From Paraburkholderia dinghuensis (lineage in GTDB: Bacteria > Pseudomonadota > Gammaproteobacteria > Burkholderiales > Burkholderiaceae): a stretch of DNA of 64,000 nucleotides. The notes under the pieces were generated by a model. The model saw only the letters and a program-made list of their open reading frames with translations. It had not been told where the DNA came from and ran no database searches. The stretch is taken from assembly GCF_003837865.1 (NCBI RefSeq), contig NZ_RQIS01000017.1, positions 1 through 64,000 on the forward strand, read 5' to 3'. The translations under genes and the position numbers were made by a program. Below are positions 1 to 7,877 of this stretch, piece by piece (positions within the stretch are counted from its first letter, which is position 1; every line of letters begins with the position of its first letter).

Positions 1-88
1 GATCGCGATGGAAGAAGGTCTGCGCTTCGCAATCCGCGAAGGTGGCCGTACCGTCGGCGCCGGTGTCGTTGCCAAGATCATCGAGTAA
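1..88 (+). CDS. tuf: Elongation factor Tu, C-terminal end (partial)
   Basis: The window opens inside a reading frame, in phase from base 2, that ends at TAA 86-88. The 28 visible residues (ending RTVGAGVVAKIIE) are the conserved beta-barrel C-terminus of EF-Tu, the GTPase that carries aminoacyl-tRNA to the ribosome. Its place directly upstream of rpsJ is the usual order in Burkholderiaceae (rpsL-rpsG-fusA-tuf-rpsJ). Which tuf copy this is cannot be told from the fragment. Confidence 0.95.
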   Translation, partial: IAMEEGLRFAIREGGRTVGAGVVAKIIE

Positions 89-224
89 AATCGCTGGTTT
101 GCTGTTTTGGCAGTAGAAGTTGATGTATCAGGGGCCGGGCCGCGGTGCTCAACCGCGGTCCGGTCCTACGCTCTTTACCTAGTCTGGCGGCGCAAGTCCG
201 CCTCGCTCTTTTCAAGGAATCGTC
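89..224 (+). other. tuf-rpsJ spacer with GC hairpin
   Basis: This spacer holds one clear hairpin: arm CCGCGGT at 140-146, loop GCTCA, arm ACCGCGG at 152-158, extended by a few more pairs. No T-run follows it, so it is not a standard intrinsic terminator. It may be a processing or partial attenuation site between tuf and the S10 operon. I see no convincing promoter. rpsJ has a ribosome binding site AAGGA about 8 nt before its ATG. Confidence 0.4.
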
Positions 225-536
225 ATGCAGAACCAGAAAATCCGTATTCGCCTGAAGGCCTTCGACTATCGTCTGATCGACCAGTCGGCTGCTGAAATCG
301 TCGACACGGCGAAGCGGACCGGTGCAATCGTCCGCGGCCCGGTGCCGCTGCCGACGCGCATCCAGCGTTTCGACATCCTGCGCTCGCCGCACGTCAACAA
401 GACGTCGCGCGACCAGCTGGAAATCCGTACCCACTTGCGCCTGATGGACATCGTTGACCCGACGGACAAGACCGTCGACGCACTGATGAAGCTGGACCTG
501 CCGGCCGGTGTGGACGTCGAAATCAAGCTGCAGTAA
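225..536 (+). CDS. rpsJ: 30S ribosomal protein S10
   Basis: The 103-aa product matches bacterial S10 over its whole length (start MQNQKIRIRLKAFD, internal HVNKTSRDQLEIRTH). S10 sits in the head of the 30S subunit. In many bacteria it is also NusE, the transcription antitermination factor that partners NusB, so it can act off the ribosome. It is the first gene of the S10 operon. Here it is separated from rplC by a 222-nt spacer with its own promoter, so its expression can be partly uncoupled from the genes below. The family length is normal and the ATG start is well placed. Confidence 0.97.
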   Translation: MQNQKIRIRLKAFDYRLIDQSAAEIVDTAKRTGAIVRGPVPLPTRIQRFDILRSPHVNKTSRDQLEIRTHLRLMDIVDPTDKTVDALMKLDLPAGVDVEIKLQ

Positions 537-586
537 GGCTCTCAAGCGCTGCCAGGATGTCCCGGTGGCGCTAAGTCTTTGATTGC

Positions 587-615
587 TTGCGGAAAACGAG
601 AATGGACGTTATACT
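587..615 (+). promoter_or_regulatory. Putative sigma70 promoter in rpsJ-rplC spacer
   Basis: -35 TTGCGG (587-592), a 17-nt spacer, and -10 TATACT (610-615). The predicted start near 622 leaves a leader of about 135 nt before rplC. That leader carries GCGC-TTTG-type and larger hairpins (see 658-690). Both hexamers match consensus at four or five of six positions. The promoter would let rplC onward be transcribed without rpsJ. Confidence 0.6.
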
Positions 616-657
616 TGACGTCTTTTCGCGCATTTGCGCAAAAAGCTGGTGTGTCCC

Positions 658-690
658 TTTCAAGCCTTTTCGCTGAAAAGTGCCTTGAAA
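658..690 (+). promoter_or_regulatory. Hairpin in the rplC leader
   Basis: Two stacked stems: TTTCAAG 658-664 with CTTGAAA 684-690, and CTTTTC 666-671 with GAAAAG 675-680, closing on a GCT loop. It lies about 70 nt before rplC and downstream of the 587-615 promoter. By position it could be a site for ribosomal-protein feedback. In E. coli that control (by L4) acts before rpsJ, so a site here would be a different arrangement. Confidence 0.4.
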
Positions 691-758
691 ACGGGCGAAA
701 AAGCACTGGCACTTTGTAAATTAGCCCCGACCAATCGCAGTCGGGAATGGAGAAAACG

Positions 759-1418
759 ATGAGCCTTGGACTCGTAGGTCGCAAGGTTGGCATGACCCGT
801 ATCTTCACGGCTGATGGGGACTCGATTCCCGTCACCGTGCTGGACGTGTCCGACAACCGCGTGACGCAGATCAAGACTGTTGAAACCGACGGCTACACGG
901 CTGTTCAGGTTGCGTTCGGTACGCGCCGTGCATCGCGCGTGACGAAGCCGCTCGCAGGTCATCTCGCCAAAGCTGGCGTTCAAGCCGGTGAAATCCTCAA
1001 GGAATTCCAGATCGACGCCGCCAAGGCTGCCGAACTGTCCGCTGGCGCTGTGATCGGTGTGGATCTCTTCTCGGAAGGCCAGATGGTCGACGTGCAAGGC
1101 ACCTCGATCGGTAAAGGCTACGCCGGTACCATCAAGCGTTACAACTTCGCCTCGGGCCGTGCTTCCCACGGTAACTCGCGCTCGCACAATGTGCCGGGCT
1201 CGATCGGTATGGCGCAGGATCCGGGTCGCGTGTTCCCGGGTAAGCGCATGACCGGTCACATGGGTGACGAAACCGTTACGGTGCAAAACCTCGAAATCGC
1301 CCGCATCGACGCAGAGCGCAAGCTGCTGCTCGTTAAGGGTGCCGTTCCGGGCGCGAAGGGCGGTAAGGTTTTCGTGACGCCGGCGGTCAAGGCTCGCGTG
1401 AAGAAAGGAGCGCAATAA
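759..1418 (+). CDS. rplC: 50S ribosomal protein L3
   Basis: The 219-aa protein starts MSLGLVGRKVGMTRIF and matches L3, an early 50S assembly protein whose long loop reaches the peptidyl-transferase centre (region GNSRSHNVPGSIGMAQDPG). I chose the ATG at 759 over an in-frame ATG at 747: GGAG at 749-752 sits at proper distance from 759, and family members begin MSLG. The stop overlaps the rplD start by one base (TAATG), which implies coupled translation. Confidence 0.96.
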   Translation: MSLGLVGRKVGMTRIFTADGDSIPVTVLDVSDNRVTQIKTVETDGYTAVQVAFGTRRASRVTKPLAGHLAKAGVQAGEILKEFQIDAAKAAELSAGAVIGVDLFSEGQMVDVQGTSIGKGYAGTIKRYNFASGRASHGNSRSHNVPGSIGMAQDPGRVFPGKRMTGHMGDETVTVQNLEIARIDAERKLLLVKGAVPGAKGGKVFVTPAVKARVKKGAQ

Positions 1419-2038
1419 TGGAACTCAAGCTCCTGAACGCTAATGGTCAGGAAGGTGCTGCAGTCAACGCGTCGGACGTCGTGTTCGGCCGTGACTACAA
1501 CGAAGCCCTGATTCACCAGATCGTCGTCGCCTATCAGGCGAACGCACGTAGCGGCAACCGCGCGCAGAAGGATCGCGAGCAGGTCAAGCACACCACCAAG
1601 AAGCCGTGGCGCCAGAAGGGTACGGGCCGTGCTCGTGCCGGTATGTCGTCGAGCCCGTTGTGGCGTGGCGGTGGTCGCATCTTCCCGAATTCGCCGGAAG
1701 AAAACTTCTCGCACAAGGTCAACAAGAAGATGCATCGCGCAGGTCTCTGCTCGATCTTCTCGCAGCTGGCCCGCGAAGGCCGTATCTCGGTCGTCGAGGA
1801 ACTCTCCCTCGAAGCGCCGAAGACGAAGCTGCTGGCCGACAAGTTCAAGGCCATGGGTCTCGAATCCGTGCTGGTCATCACCGACACGGTCGACGAGAAC
1901 CTGTATCTCGCGTCGCGCAACCTGCCCCACGTGGCAGTCGTTGAGCCGCGTTTCGCCGACCCGCTCTCGCTGATCTTCTTCAAGAAGATTCTGATCACGA
2001 AGGCTGCGGTCGCCCAGATCGAGGAGTTGCTGTCATGA
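1418..2038 (+). CDS. rplD: 50S ribosomal protein L4
   Basis: The 206-aa protein has the L4 architecture: a globular domain and the long arginine/glycine-rich loop (KPWRQKGTGRARAGM, then SSPLWRGGG, around residues 60-90) that lines the peptide exit tunnel with L22. In E. coli L4 also represses the S10 operon; whether it does so here is not shown. The start overlaps rplC and the end overlaps rplW by 4 nt (ATGA), so all three are translationally coupled. Confidence 0.96.
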   Translation: MELKLLNANGQEGAAVNASDVVFGRDYNEALIHQIVVAYQANARSGNRAQKDREQVKHTTKKPWRQKGTGRARAGMSSSPLWRGGGRIFPNSPEENFSHKVNKKMHRAGLCSIFSQLAREGRISVVEELSLEAPKTKLLADKFKAMGLESVLVITDTVDENLYLASRNLPHVAVVEPRFADPLSLIFFKKILITKAAVAQIEELLS

Positions 2039-2349
2039 GCGAGATTCGCAAGAACGATCATCGTTTGATGCAGGTCCTGCTCGCGCCGGTAGTCTCCGAA
2101 AAGGCGACGCTGGTGGCGGAGAAGAACGAACAAGTCGTCTTCGAAGTCGCGCCGGACGCGACCAAGCAGGAAGTCAAGGCCGCCGTCGAGCTGATGTTCA
2201 AGGTGGAAGTCGATTCCGTCAACGTGCTGGTCCAGAAGGGCAAGCAAAAGCGCTTTGGCCGCTTCAACGGCAAGCGCAAGGACGTGAAGAAGGCCTACGT
2301 CTGCCTGAAGCCCGGCCAGGAAATCAACTTTGAAGCGGAGGCCAAGTAA
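2035..2349 (+). CDS. rplW: 50S ribosomal protein L23
   Basis: The 104-aa product is L23, which sits beside the peptide exit and docks trigger factor and the signal recognition particle. It has the family signature LAPVVSEKAT near the N-terminus and KGKQKRFGRFNGKRKDVKKAYV in the C-terminal half (known L23 pattern; key residues R, F, G, R). Its ATG overlaps the rplD stop and rplB follows after 2 nt. Confidence 0.96.
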   Translation: MSEIRKNDHRLMQVLLAPVVSEKATLVAEKNEQVVFEVAPDATKQEVKAAVELMFKVEVDSVNVLVQKGKQKRFGRFNGKRKDVKKAYVCLKPGQEINFEAEAK

Positions 2350-2351
2350 TC

Positions 2352-3179
2352 ATGGCAATCGTGAAAGTTAAGCCGACTTCGCCGGGTCGCCGCGCGATGG
2401 TTAAGATCGTCAACAAGGATCTGCATAAGGGTGCGCCGTACGCGCCGCTGCTCGAAAAGCAATCCTCGAAGGCCGGTCGTAACAACAACGGTCACGTGAC
2501 GACGCGTCACCAGGGTGGTGGTCACAAGCAGCACTATCGCGTGATCGATTTCCGTCGCACGAAGGACGGCATCCCCGCAAAGATCGAACGTCTTGAGTAC
2601 GATCCGAACCGTAGCGCGAACATCGCGCTGGTTCTGTACGCAGACGGCGAACGCCGCTACATCATCGCTCCGAAGGGCGCGACGGTGGGTCAGCAACTGA
2701 TGTCCGGTTCGGAAGCGCCGATCCGCGCAGGTAACACCCTGCCGATTCGCAACATTCCGGTCGGTACGACGGTCCACTGCGTCGAAATGCTGCCGGGCAA
2801 GGGCGCGCAAATAGCGCGTTCGGCTGGCACGTCGGCAATGCTGCTGGCACGTGAAGGCGTCTACGCGCAGGTTCGTCTGCGTTCGGGCGAAATCCGCCGC
2901 GTGCATATCGAGTGCCGTGCAACGATCGGTGAAGTTGGCAACGAAGAACACAGCCTCCGTCAAATCGGTAAGGCTGGCGCGAACCGCTGGCGCGGTATCC
3001 GCCCGACGGTGCGTGGCGTTGCAATGAACCCGGTCGACCACCCGCACGGTGGTGGTGAAGGCAAGACCGCAGCTGGCCGCGATCCGGTGAGCCCGTGGGG
3101 CACGCCGACGAAGGGCTATCGCACCCGCAGCAACAAGCGCACGACGAGCATGATCGTCCAGCGCCGTCACAAGCGTTAA
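2352..3179 (+). CDS. rplB: 50S ribosomal protein L2
   Basis: The 275-aa protein has full L2 length. L2 is a primary 23S rRNA binding protein needed for subunit association and peptidyl transfer. The highly conserved segment GVAMNPVDHPHGGGEG, with its functional histidine, lies near residue 223-238, and the basic C-terminus ends VQRRHKR. It starts 2 nt after rplW. Confidence 0.97.
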   Translation: MAIVKVKPTSPGRRAMVKIVNKDLHKGAPYAPLLEKQSSKAGRNNNGHVTTRHQGGGHKQHYRVIDFRRTKDGIPAKIERLEYDPNRSANIALVLYADGERRYIIAPKGATVGQQLMSGSEAPIRAGNTLPIRNIPVGTTVHCVEMLPGKGAQIARSAGTSAMLLAREGVYAQVRLRSGEIRRVHIECRATIGEVGNEEHSLRQIGKAGANRWRGIRPTVRGVAMNPVDHPHGGGEGKTAAGRDPVSPWGTPTKGYRTRSNKRTTSMIVQRRHKR

Positions 3180-3189
3180 GGAGTAGGCA

Positions 3190-3465
3190 ATGGCACGTTC
3201 TATCAAGAAAGGTCCGTTCTGCGACGCCCATTTGCTGAAGAAGGTTGAGGCGGCTGCAGCAACGCGTGACAAGAAACCGATCAAAACCTGGTCGCGTCGT
3301 TCGACGATCCTGCCGGACTTCATCGGTCTGACGATCGCCGTCCATAACGGCCGTCAACACGTTCCCGTGTATGTCACGGAAAACATGGTCGGCCACAAGC
3401 TTGGCGAGTTCGCACTGACCCGGACGTTCAAGGGTCACGCGGCCGACAAGAAGGCCAAGAAATAA
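3190..3465 (+). CDS. rpsS: 30S ribosomal protein S19
   Basis: The 91-aa protein begins MARSIKKGPFCDAHLLKK, typical S19, which contacts S13 and tRNA in the 30S head. Signature region TILPDFIGLTIAVHNG and VGHKLGEFALTRTF. The ribosome binding site AAGGAG lies about 6 nt before the ATG. It is in the S10 operon between rplB and rplV. Confidence 0.97.
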   Translation: MARSIKKGPFCDAHLLKKVEAAAATRDKKPIKTWSRRSTILPDFIGLTIAVHNGRQHVPVYVTENMVGHKLGEFALTRTFKGHAADKKAKK

Positions 3466-3477
3466 GGGGCAATCAAG

Positions 3478-3807
3478 ATGGAAGTGAAGGCAATTCATCG
3501 CGGTGCCCGCATCTCGGCGCAGAAAACGCGCCTTGTGGCTGACCAGATCCGCGGTCTGCCGGTCGACAAGGCGCTGAACGTTCTGACGTTCTCGCCGAAG
3601 AAAGCGGCTGGCATCGTGAAAAAGGTTGTGCTCTCGGCGATCGCAAACGCTGAACACAACGAAGGCGCCGACATCGACGAGCTCAAGATCAAGAGCATCT
3701 ACGTCGACAAGGCTGCTTCGCTGAAGCGTTTCACCGCACGCGCAAAGGGTCGCGGTAACCGCATCGAGAAGCAATCCTGTCACATCACTGTGACGGTCGG
3801 GAATTAA
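3478..3807 (+). CDS. rplV: 50S ribosomal protein L22
   Basis: The 109-aa L22 protein has a globular domain and a long beta-hairpin that reaches into the exit tunnel; the hairpin tip (around [14 protein letters not shown]) is where macrolide-resistance changes arise in other bacteria. No duplication or deletion is evident there. Start [16 protein letters not shown] follows a GGGGC-type weak ribosome binding site. Confidence 0.96.
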
Positions 3808-3818
3808 GGAGCCATACG

Positions 3819-4613
3819 ATGGGACAGAAAATTCATCCGACTGGCTTCCGTTTGGCCGTCAGCCGCAATTGGGCTTCGCGCTGGTACGCGAACAACAACA
3901 ATTTCGCGGCGATGTTGAAGGAAGACATCGGTGTTCGTGAATACCTGAAGAAGAAGCTGAAGAACGCTTCGGTGGGCCGTGTTGTGATCGAGCGTCCGGC
4001 AAAGAATGCGCGTATCACGATTTACAGCTCGCGTCCGGGTGTGGTGATCGGCAAGAAGGGCGAGGACATCGAACTCCTCAAGGCCGAACTCCAGAAGCGC
4101 ATGGGCGTTCCGGTTCACGTGAACATCGAGGAAATCCGCAAGCCGGAAACCGATGCTCAACTGATCGCCGATTCGATCACGCAGCAGCTCGAGCGCCGGA
4201 TCATGTTCCGCCGCGCGATGAAGCGCGCGATGCAGAACGCGATGCGTCTGGGTGCCCAGGGCATCAAGATCATGAGCGCCGGCCGTCTGAACGGTATCGA
4301 AATCGCGCGTACCGAGTGGTACCGCGAAGGTCGAGTGCCGCTTCACACGCTGCGTGCTGACATCGACTACGCGACCTCGGAAGCGAAGACGACGTACGGC
4401 ATCATCGGCGTGAAGGTTTGGGTCTACAAGGGCGACACGCTCGGCCGCAACGACGCACCGGTGGTGGAAGAAGTCGCCGAAGAAAAGCGTCCGCGCCGTA
4501 ACGCACGTCCGGGTGATCGTCGTCCGCGCCGTGACGGCGAAGGCGCACCGGGTGCCCGTCGTGGCGCACCGCGCCGTGGCGCCGCCGGCGGCGATGGCAA
4601 GAGTGGAGAATAA
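3819..4613 (+). CDS. rpsC: 30S ribosomal protein S3
   Basis: The 264-aa S3 protein has a KH domain (GVVIGKKGEDIELLK around residue 70-85) and the S3 C-terminal domain, and forms part of the mRNA entry helicase with S4 and S5. The tail beyond about residue 215 is longer than in E. coli S3 (233 aa) and is rich in Arg, Gly and Pro (RRNARPGDRRPRRDGEG). A disordered basic tail of this sort is usual in Burkholderia. Confidence 0.96.
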   Translation: MGQKIHPTGFRLAVSRNWASRWYANNNNFAAMLKEDIGVREYLKKKLKNASVGRVVIERPAKNARITIYSSRPGVVIGKKGEDIELLKAELQKRMGVPVHVNIEEIRKPETDAQLIADSITQQLERRIMFRRAMKRAMQNAMRLGAQGIKIMSAGRLNGIEIARTEWYREGRVPLHTLRADIDYATSEAKTTYGIIGVKVWVYKGDTLGRNDAPVVEEVAEEKRPRRNARPGDRRPRRDGEGAPGARRGAPRRGAAGGDGKSGE

Positions 4614-4615
4614 CG

Positions 4616-5032
4616 ATGCTGCAACCGAAACGCAGGAAGTATCGTAAAGAGCAGAAGGGTCGTAACACCGGCGTCGCAACTCGCGGCAACGCGGTTTCGT
4701 TCGGTGAATACGGTCTGAAGGCTATCGGTCGCGGCCGCCTGACCGCGCGTCAGATTGAAGCAGCGCGTCGTGCAATGACGCGTCACATCAAGCGCGGCGG
4801 CCGCATCTGGATTCGCATTTTCCCGGACAAGCCGATCTCGCAAAAGCCGGCTGAAGTACGTATGGGTAACGGTAAGGGTAACCCGGAGTACTACGTCGCC
4901 GAGATTCAGCCGGGCAAGATGCTTTATGAAATGGACGGTGTGACCGAAGAACTGGCCCGTGAAGCGTTCCGTCTGGCTGCAGCGAAGCTGCCGCTGAAGA
5001 CGGTCTTCATGGTTCGCCAGCTCGGCGCCTAA
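4616..5032 (+). CDS. rplP: 50S ribosomal protein L16
   Basis: The 138-aa L16 protein has the conserved start MLQPKRRKYRKEQKGR and the segment RGGRIWIRIFPDKPIS. L16 binds near the A-site and helps position tRNA; an arginine in this region is hydroxylated in E. coli. It starts 2 nt after rpsC ends. Confidence 0.97.
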   Translation: MLQPKRRKYRKEQKGRNTGVATRGNAVSFGEYGLKAIGRGRLTARQIEAARRAMTRHIKRGGRIWIRIFPDKPISQKPAEVRMGNGKGNPEYYVAEIQPGKMLYEMDGVTEELAREAFRLAAAKLPLKTVFMVRQLGA

Positions 5033-5042
5033 GGAGTAAATG

Positions 5043-5237
5043 ATGAAGGCATCCGAACTTCACCAGAAAGACAAGGCCGCGCTCAACAAAGAGCTGTCGG
5101 ACCTCTTGAAGGCGCAATTCGGCCTGCGCATGCAACTCGCGACCCAGCAGCTCACGAACACGAGCCAGCTGAAGAAGGTTCGTCGCGACATCGCACGTGT
5201 GCGGACCGTCCTGACTGAGAAGGCGAACCAGAAATGA
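5043..5237 (+). CDS. rpmC: 50S ribosomal protein L29
   Basis: The 64-aa L29 protein (MKASELHQKDKAALN...) is a small two-helix protein beside the exit tunnel. Two tandem ATGs occur at 5040 and 5043. GGAG at 5033-5036 is better spaced for 5043, and relatives begin MKASEL, so I use the second. Its end overlaps the rpsQ start by 4 nt. Confidence 0.94.
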   Translation: MKASELHQKDKAALNKELSDLLKAQFGLRMQLATQQLTNTSQLKKVRRDIARVRTVLTEKANQK

Positions 5238-5506
5238 ACGAAAGCGTGAAAACCTCGCTTAAGCGGACGCTGGTCGGCAAAGTCGTCAGCAACAAGATGG
5301 ACAAGACGGTCACCGTCCTGGTCGAGCGCCGCGTCAAGCACCCGATCTACGGCAAGTACGTTGTGCAGTCGAAGAAGTACCACGCTCACGACGAATCGAA
5401 CACGTACAACGAGGGTGACCTCGTTGAAATCCAGGAAACGCGTCCTCTGTCGAAGACGAAGGCCTGGACCGTGTCGAAGTTGCTCGAAGCGGCTCGCGTC
5501 ATCTAA
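5234..5506 (+). CDS. rpsQ: 30S ribosomal protein S17
   Basis: The 90-aa S17 protein (TLVGKVVSNKMDKTVTVLV) is an OB-fold protein that binds 16S rRNA early in assembly. It is the last gene of the S10 operon proper. Its ATG overlaps the rpmC stop. A 387-nt spacer follows before the spc operon begins with rplN. Confidence 0.96.
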   Translation: MNESVKTSLKRTLVGKVVSNKMDKTVTVLVERRVKHPIYGKYVVQSKKYHAHDESNTYNEGDLVEIQETRPLSKTKAWTVSKLLEAARVI

Positions 5507-5608
5507 GGGAGTAATCCCTGGAAGACGGCTCACCCGGGGCTCGGCATCGCTGTCTGCCCCGGTGTGATGTGCGGTAGTAGAAGTAGTTGAAATCGCAGAA
5601 GATTTCGC

Positions 5609-5637
5609 TTGCAAGACCAAGATTGTCTGGTTACAAT
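5609..5637 (+). promoter_or_regulatory. Putative spc operon promoter
   Basis: -35 TTGCAA (5609-5614), exactly 17 nt, and -10 TACAAT (5632-5637). It is the best promoter match between rpsQ and rplN and would start a transcript near 5644 with a leader of about 250 nt. The -10 overlaps a perfect inverted repeat (5613-5646). Confidence 0.65.
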
Positions 5638-5646
5638 CTTGGTCTT
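5613..5646. repeat. Perfect 14-bp inverted repeat over the spc promoter
   Basis: Left arm AAGACCAAGATTGT (5613-5626), 6-nt centre CTGGTT, right arm ACAATCTTGGTCTT (5633-5646), with no mismatch. The left arm fills the -35/-10 spacer and the right arm covers the -10. As DNA it looks like an operator. As RNA from upstream transcription it would form a strong hairpin followed by CCCTCTTT, so a terminator or attenuator is the alternative. Confidence 0.7.
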
Positions 5647-5893
5647 CCCTCTTTATGAGCTTGCTGTTGGCAAAGCGGCAGGTGAAAGGTGAGGGGAAGT
5701 TTGCAAGGCGAATGCGGGCGCCAGCCCGGGTTCGCAAGATTCACCGGAATGCGATGGCCGGTTTCGTTTGCCGTCGCTGCTGTTCTTACCCAAGCAGCTG
5801 AGCGGTCGTTCTAGTGGCGGCGCGGCTGACGGGACCAAGACTGACCGGGTGTGCCATGGTGGTGCAACCGGATTAAGTTGGGAAAGATAAACC

Positions 5894-6262
5894 ATGATCC
5901 AGACCGAATCTCGGCTTGAAGTGGCCGACAACACGGGTGCGCGTGAAGTCATGTGCATCAAGGTGCTCGGCGGCTCGAAGCGTCGTTATGCCAGCATTGG
6001 CGACATCATTAAGGTGACCGTCAAGGAAGCAACGCCGCGCGGGCGCGTGAAAAAGGGCGAAATCTACAACGCTGTTGTGGTTCGCACTGCGAAGGGCGTG
6101 CGCCGTCAAGACGGCTCGCTGATCAAGTTCGATGGCAACGCCGCCGTGCTTTTGAATACCAAGCTCGAGCCGATCGGTACCCGTATTTTCGGGCCGGTGA
6201 CGCGTGAGCTGCGTAGCGAACGATTCATGAAGATCGTTTCGCTCGCGCCGGAAGTGCTGTAA
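5894..6262 (+). CDS. rplN: 50S ribosomal protein L14
   Basis: The 122-aa L14 protein (MIQTESRLEVADNTGAREVMCIKVLGGS) binds 23S rRNA at the subunit interface and is the docking point for the silencing factor RsfS. It is the first gene of the spc operon. It is full length and colinear with the family. Confidence 0.97.
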   Translation: MIQTESRLEVADNTGAREVMCIKVLGGSKRRYASIGDIIKVTVKEATPRGRVKKGEIYNAVVVRTAKGVRRQDGSLIKFDGNAAVLLNTKLEPIGTRIFGPVTRELRSERFMKIVSLAPEVL

Positions 6263-6271
6263 GGAGTCGCG

Positions 6272-6580
6272 ATGAACAAGATTCGCAAGGGTGACGAAGT
6301 CATCGTCACGACCGGCAAGGACAAGGGCAAGCGCGGCGTCGTGCTGGCCGTTGGTGAAGAGCGCGTGACCGTCGAAGGCCTCAACATTGTGAAGAAGCAT
6401 GTGAAGCCGAATCCCATGAAGGGTACGACTGGTGGCGTGGAAGCCAAGGCGATGCCGCTGCACATTTCGAACGTCGCGCTCGTCGACGCGAATGGCAAGG
6501 CTTCGCGTGTCGGCATCAAGGTCGAAGGGGACAAGAAGGTTCGTTTCCTTAAGACGACCGGTGCTGTCCTGAGCGCCTGA
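6272..6580 (+). CDS. rplX: 50S ribosomal protein L24
   Basis: The 102-aa L24 protein has an N-terminal KOW motif (RKGDEVIVTTGKDKGKRG, residues 4-21) and is one of the assembly initiators of the 50S subunit. AAGGAG lies 6 nt before its ATG. Confidence 0.97.
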   Translation: MNKIRKGDEVIVTTGKDKGKRGVVLAVGEERVTVEGLNIVKKHVKPNPMKGTTGGVEAKAMPLHISNVALVDANGKASRVGIKVEGDKKVRFLKTTGAVLSA

Positions 6581-6596
6581 CGCTGCGGAGTAAAAA

Positions 6597-7136
6597 ATGG
6601 CACGTTTGCAAGAATTTTATAAAGAGAAGGTCGTTCCGGGCCTGATCGAGAAGTTCGGTTACAAGTCGATCATGGAAGTGCCGCGCCTCACCAAGATCAC
6701 CCTGAACATGGGTGTCGGTGAAGCCGTCGCTGACAAGAAGGTCCTCGAGCATGCTGTTGGCGACCTGACGAAGATCGCTGGCCAGAAGCCGGTTATCACG
6801 AAGTCGCGCAAGGCAATTGCTGGCTTCAAGATCCGCGAAGGTTACCCGATCGGCACGATGGTCACGCTGCGTGGCCAGGCAATGTACGAATTCCTCGACC
6901 GTTTCGTGACGGTTGCGCTCCCCCGTGTGCGCGACTTCCGTGGTGTGTCGGGTAAGGCGTTCGACGGCCGTGGTAACTACAACATCGGTGTGAAAGAGCA
7001 GATCATTTTCCCCGAAATCGATTACGACAAGGTCGACACGCTGCGTGGTCTGAACATCAGCATCACGACGACTGCGAAGACCGACGAAGAAGCAAAGGCA
7101 CTGCTCGCCGGCTTCAAGTTCCCGTTCAGAAACTGA
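6597..7136 (+). CDS. rplE: 50S ribosomal protein L5
   Basis: The 179-aa L5 protein binds 5S rRNA with L18 and bridges to the 30S head. Conserved stretches include KITLNMGVGEAV and PVITKSRKAIAGFKIREG (residues 60-77). The ribosome binding site GGAG stands about 8 nt before the ATG. Confidence 0.97.
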   Translation: MARLQEFYKEKVVPGLIEKFGYKSIMEVPRLTKITLNMGVGEAVADKKVLEHAVGDLTKIAGQKPVITKSRKAIAGFKIREGYPIGTMVTLRGQAMYEFLDRFVTVALPRVRDFRGVSGKAFDGRGNYNIGVKEQIIFPEIDYDKVDTLRGLNISITTTAKTDEEAKALLAGFKFPFRN

Positions 7137-7143
7137 GGTTACC

Positions 7144-7449
7144 GTGGCTAAACTGGCACTGATCGAACGTGAAAAGAAGCGCGCCCGTCTGGCAGCGAAG
7201 TTCGCACCGAAGCGCGCAGCGCTGAAGGCGATCATCGACGACCAAAGCAAGTCGGAAGAAGAGCGCTACGCAGCTCGTCTGGAACTGCAACAACTGCCGC
7301 GCAACTCGAACCCCACCCGCAAGCGTAACCGCTGTGCGATCACGGGTCGTCCGCGTGGCACGTTCCGCAAATTTGGTCTCGCACGTAACAAGATTCGTGA
7401 AATCGCGTTCCGTGGTGAGATCCCTGGCGTCACCAAGGCGAGCTGGTAA
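7144..7449 (+). CDS. rpsN: 30S ribosomal protein S14
   Basis: The 101-aa S14 protein is the long, zinc-free form. It lacks the CxxC pairs of the short form and ends RNKIREIAFRGEIPGVTKASW. It starts with GTG at 7144. It contacts S3 and S10 in the 30S head. Confidence 0.96.
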   Translation: MAKLALIEREKKRARLAAKFAPKRAALKAIIDDQSKSEEERYAARLELQQLPRNSNPTRKRNRCAITGRPRGTFRKFGLARNKIREIAFRGEIPGVTKASW

Positions 7450-7463
7450 TAGGAGAAACATAA

Positions 7464-7859
7464 ATGAGCATGAGTGATCCTATCGCCGATATGCTGACTC
7501 GCATCCGCAATGCGCAGATGGTCGAGAAAGTTTCGGTTGCTATGCCCTCGTCGAAAGTCAAGATTGCGATCGCGCAGGTCCTGAAGGACGAAGGTTATAT
7601 CGACGACTTCGCGGTGAAAACCGAAGGTGCGAAGTCGGAATTGAACATCGCGTTGAAGTACTACGCTGGCCGTCCCGTTATCGAGCGCATCGAACGCGTC
7701 TCGAAGCCGGGTCTGCGCGTGTACCGCGGCCGTAACGACATCCCGCAGGTCATGAATGGCCTCGGCGTTGCGATCGTGTCGACGCCGAAGGGTGTGATGA
7801 CGGACCGCAAGGCTCGCGCCAATGGCGTGGGCGGCGAAGTCATCTGCTACGTCGCTTAA
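7464..7859 (+). CDS. rpsH: 30S ribosomal protein S8
   Basis: The 131-aa S8 protein (SDPIADMLTRIRNAQ) binds the central domain of 16S rRNA. In E. coli it represses the spc operon by binding mRNA at rplE; no such site was looked for here beyond reading. The start has ATGAGCATG; I use the first ATG, supported by AGGAG 9 nt before it. Confidence 0.96.
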   Translation: MSMSDPIADMLTRIRNAQMVEKVSVAMPSSKVKIAIAQVLKDEGYIDDFAVKTEGAKSELNIALKYYAGRPVIERIERVSKPGLRVYRGRNDIPQVMNGLGVAIVSTPKGVMTDRKARANGVGGEVICYVA

Positions 7860-7877
7860 CGCCGAAGGAGAAGAAAC

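Larger units (their letters stand above)
5507..5893 (+). other. rpsQ-rplN spacer (S10/spc operon boundary)
   Basis: This 387-nt gap has no plausible gene. It contains a GC hairpin (CCGGGGC 5534-5540 with GCCCCGG 5556-5562) that could slow or end transcription of the S10 operon, then a strong promoter-like sequence and a perfect inverted repeat (annotated separately), then about 230 nt of leader before rplN. The ribosome binding site of rplN is a modest GGGAAAG. Confidence 0.55.

Noticed and set aside
107..295. 62-codon ORF across the tuf-rpsJ spacer
   Set aside because: It overlaps rpsJ out of frame and has no ribosome binding site.
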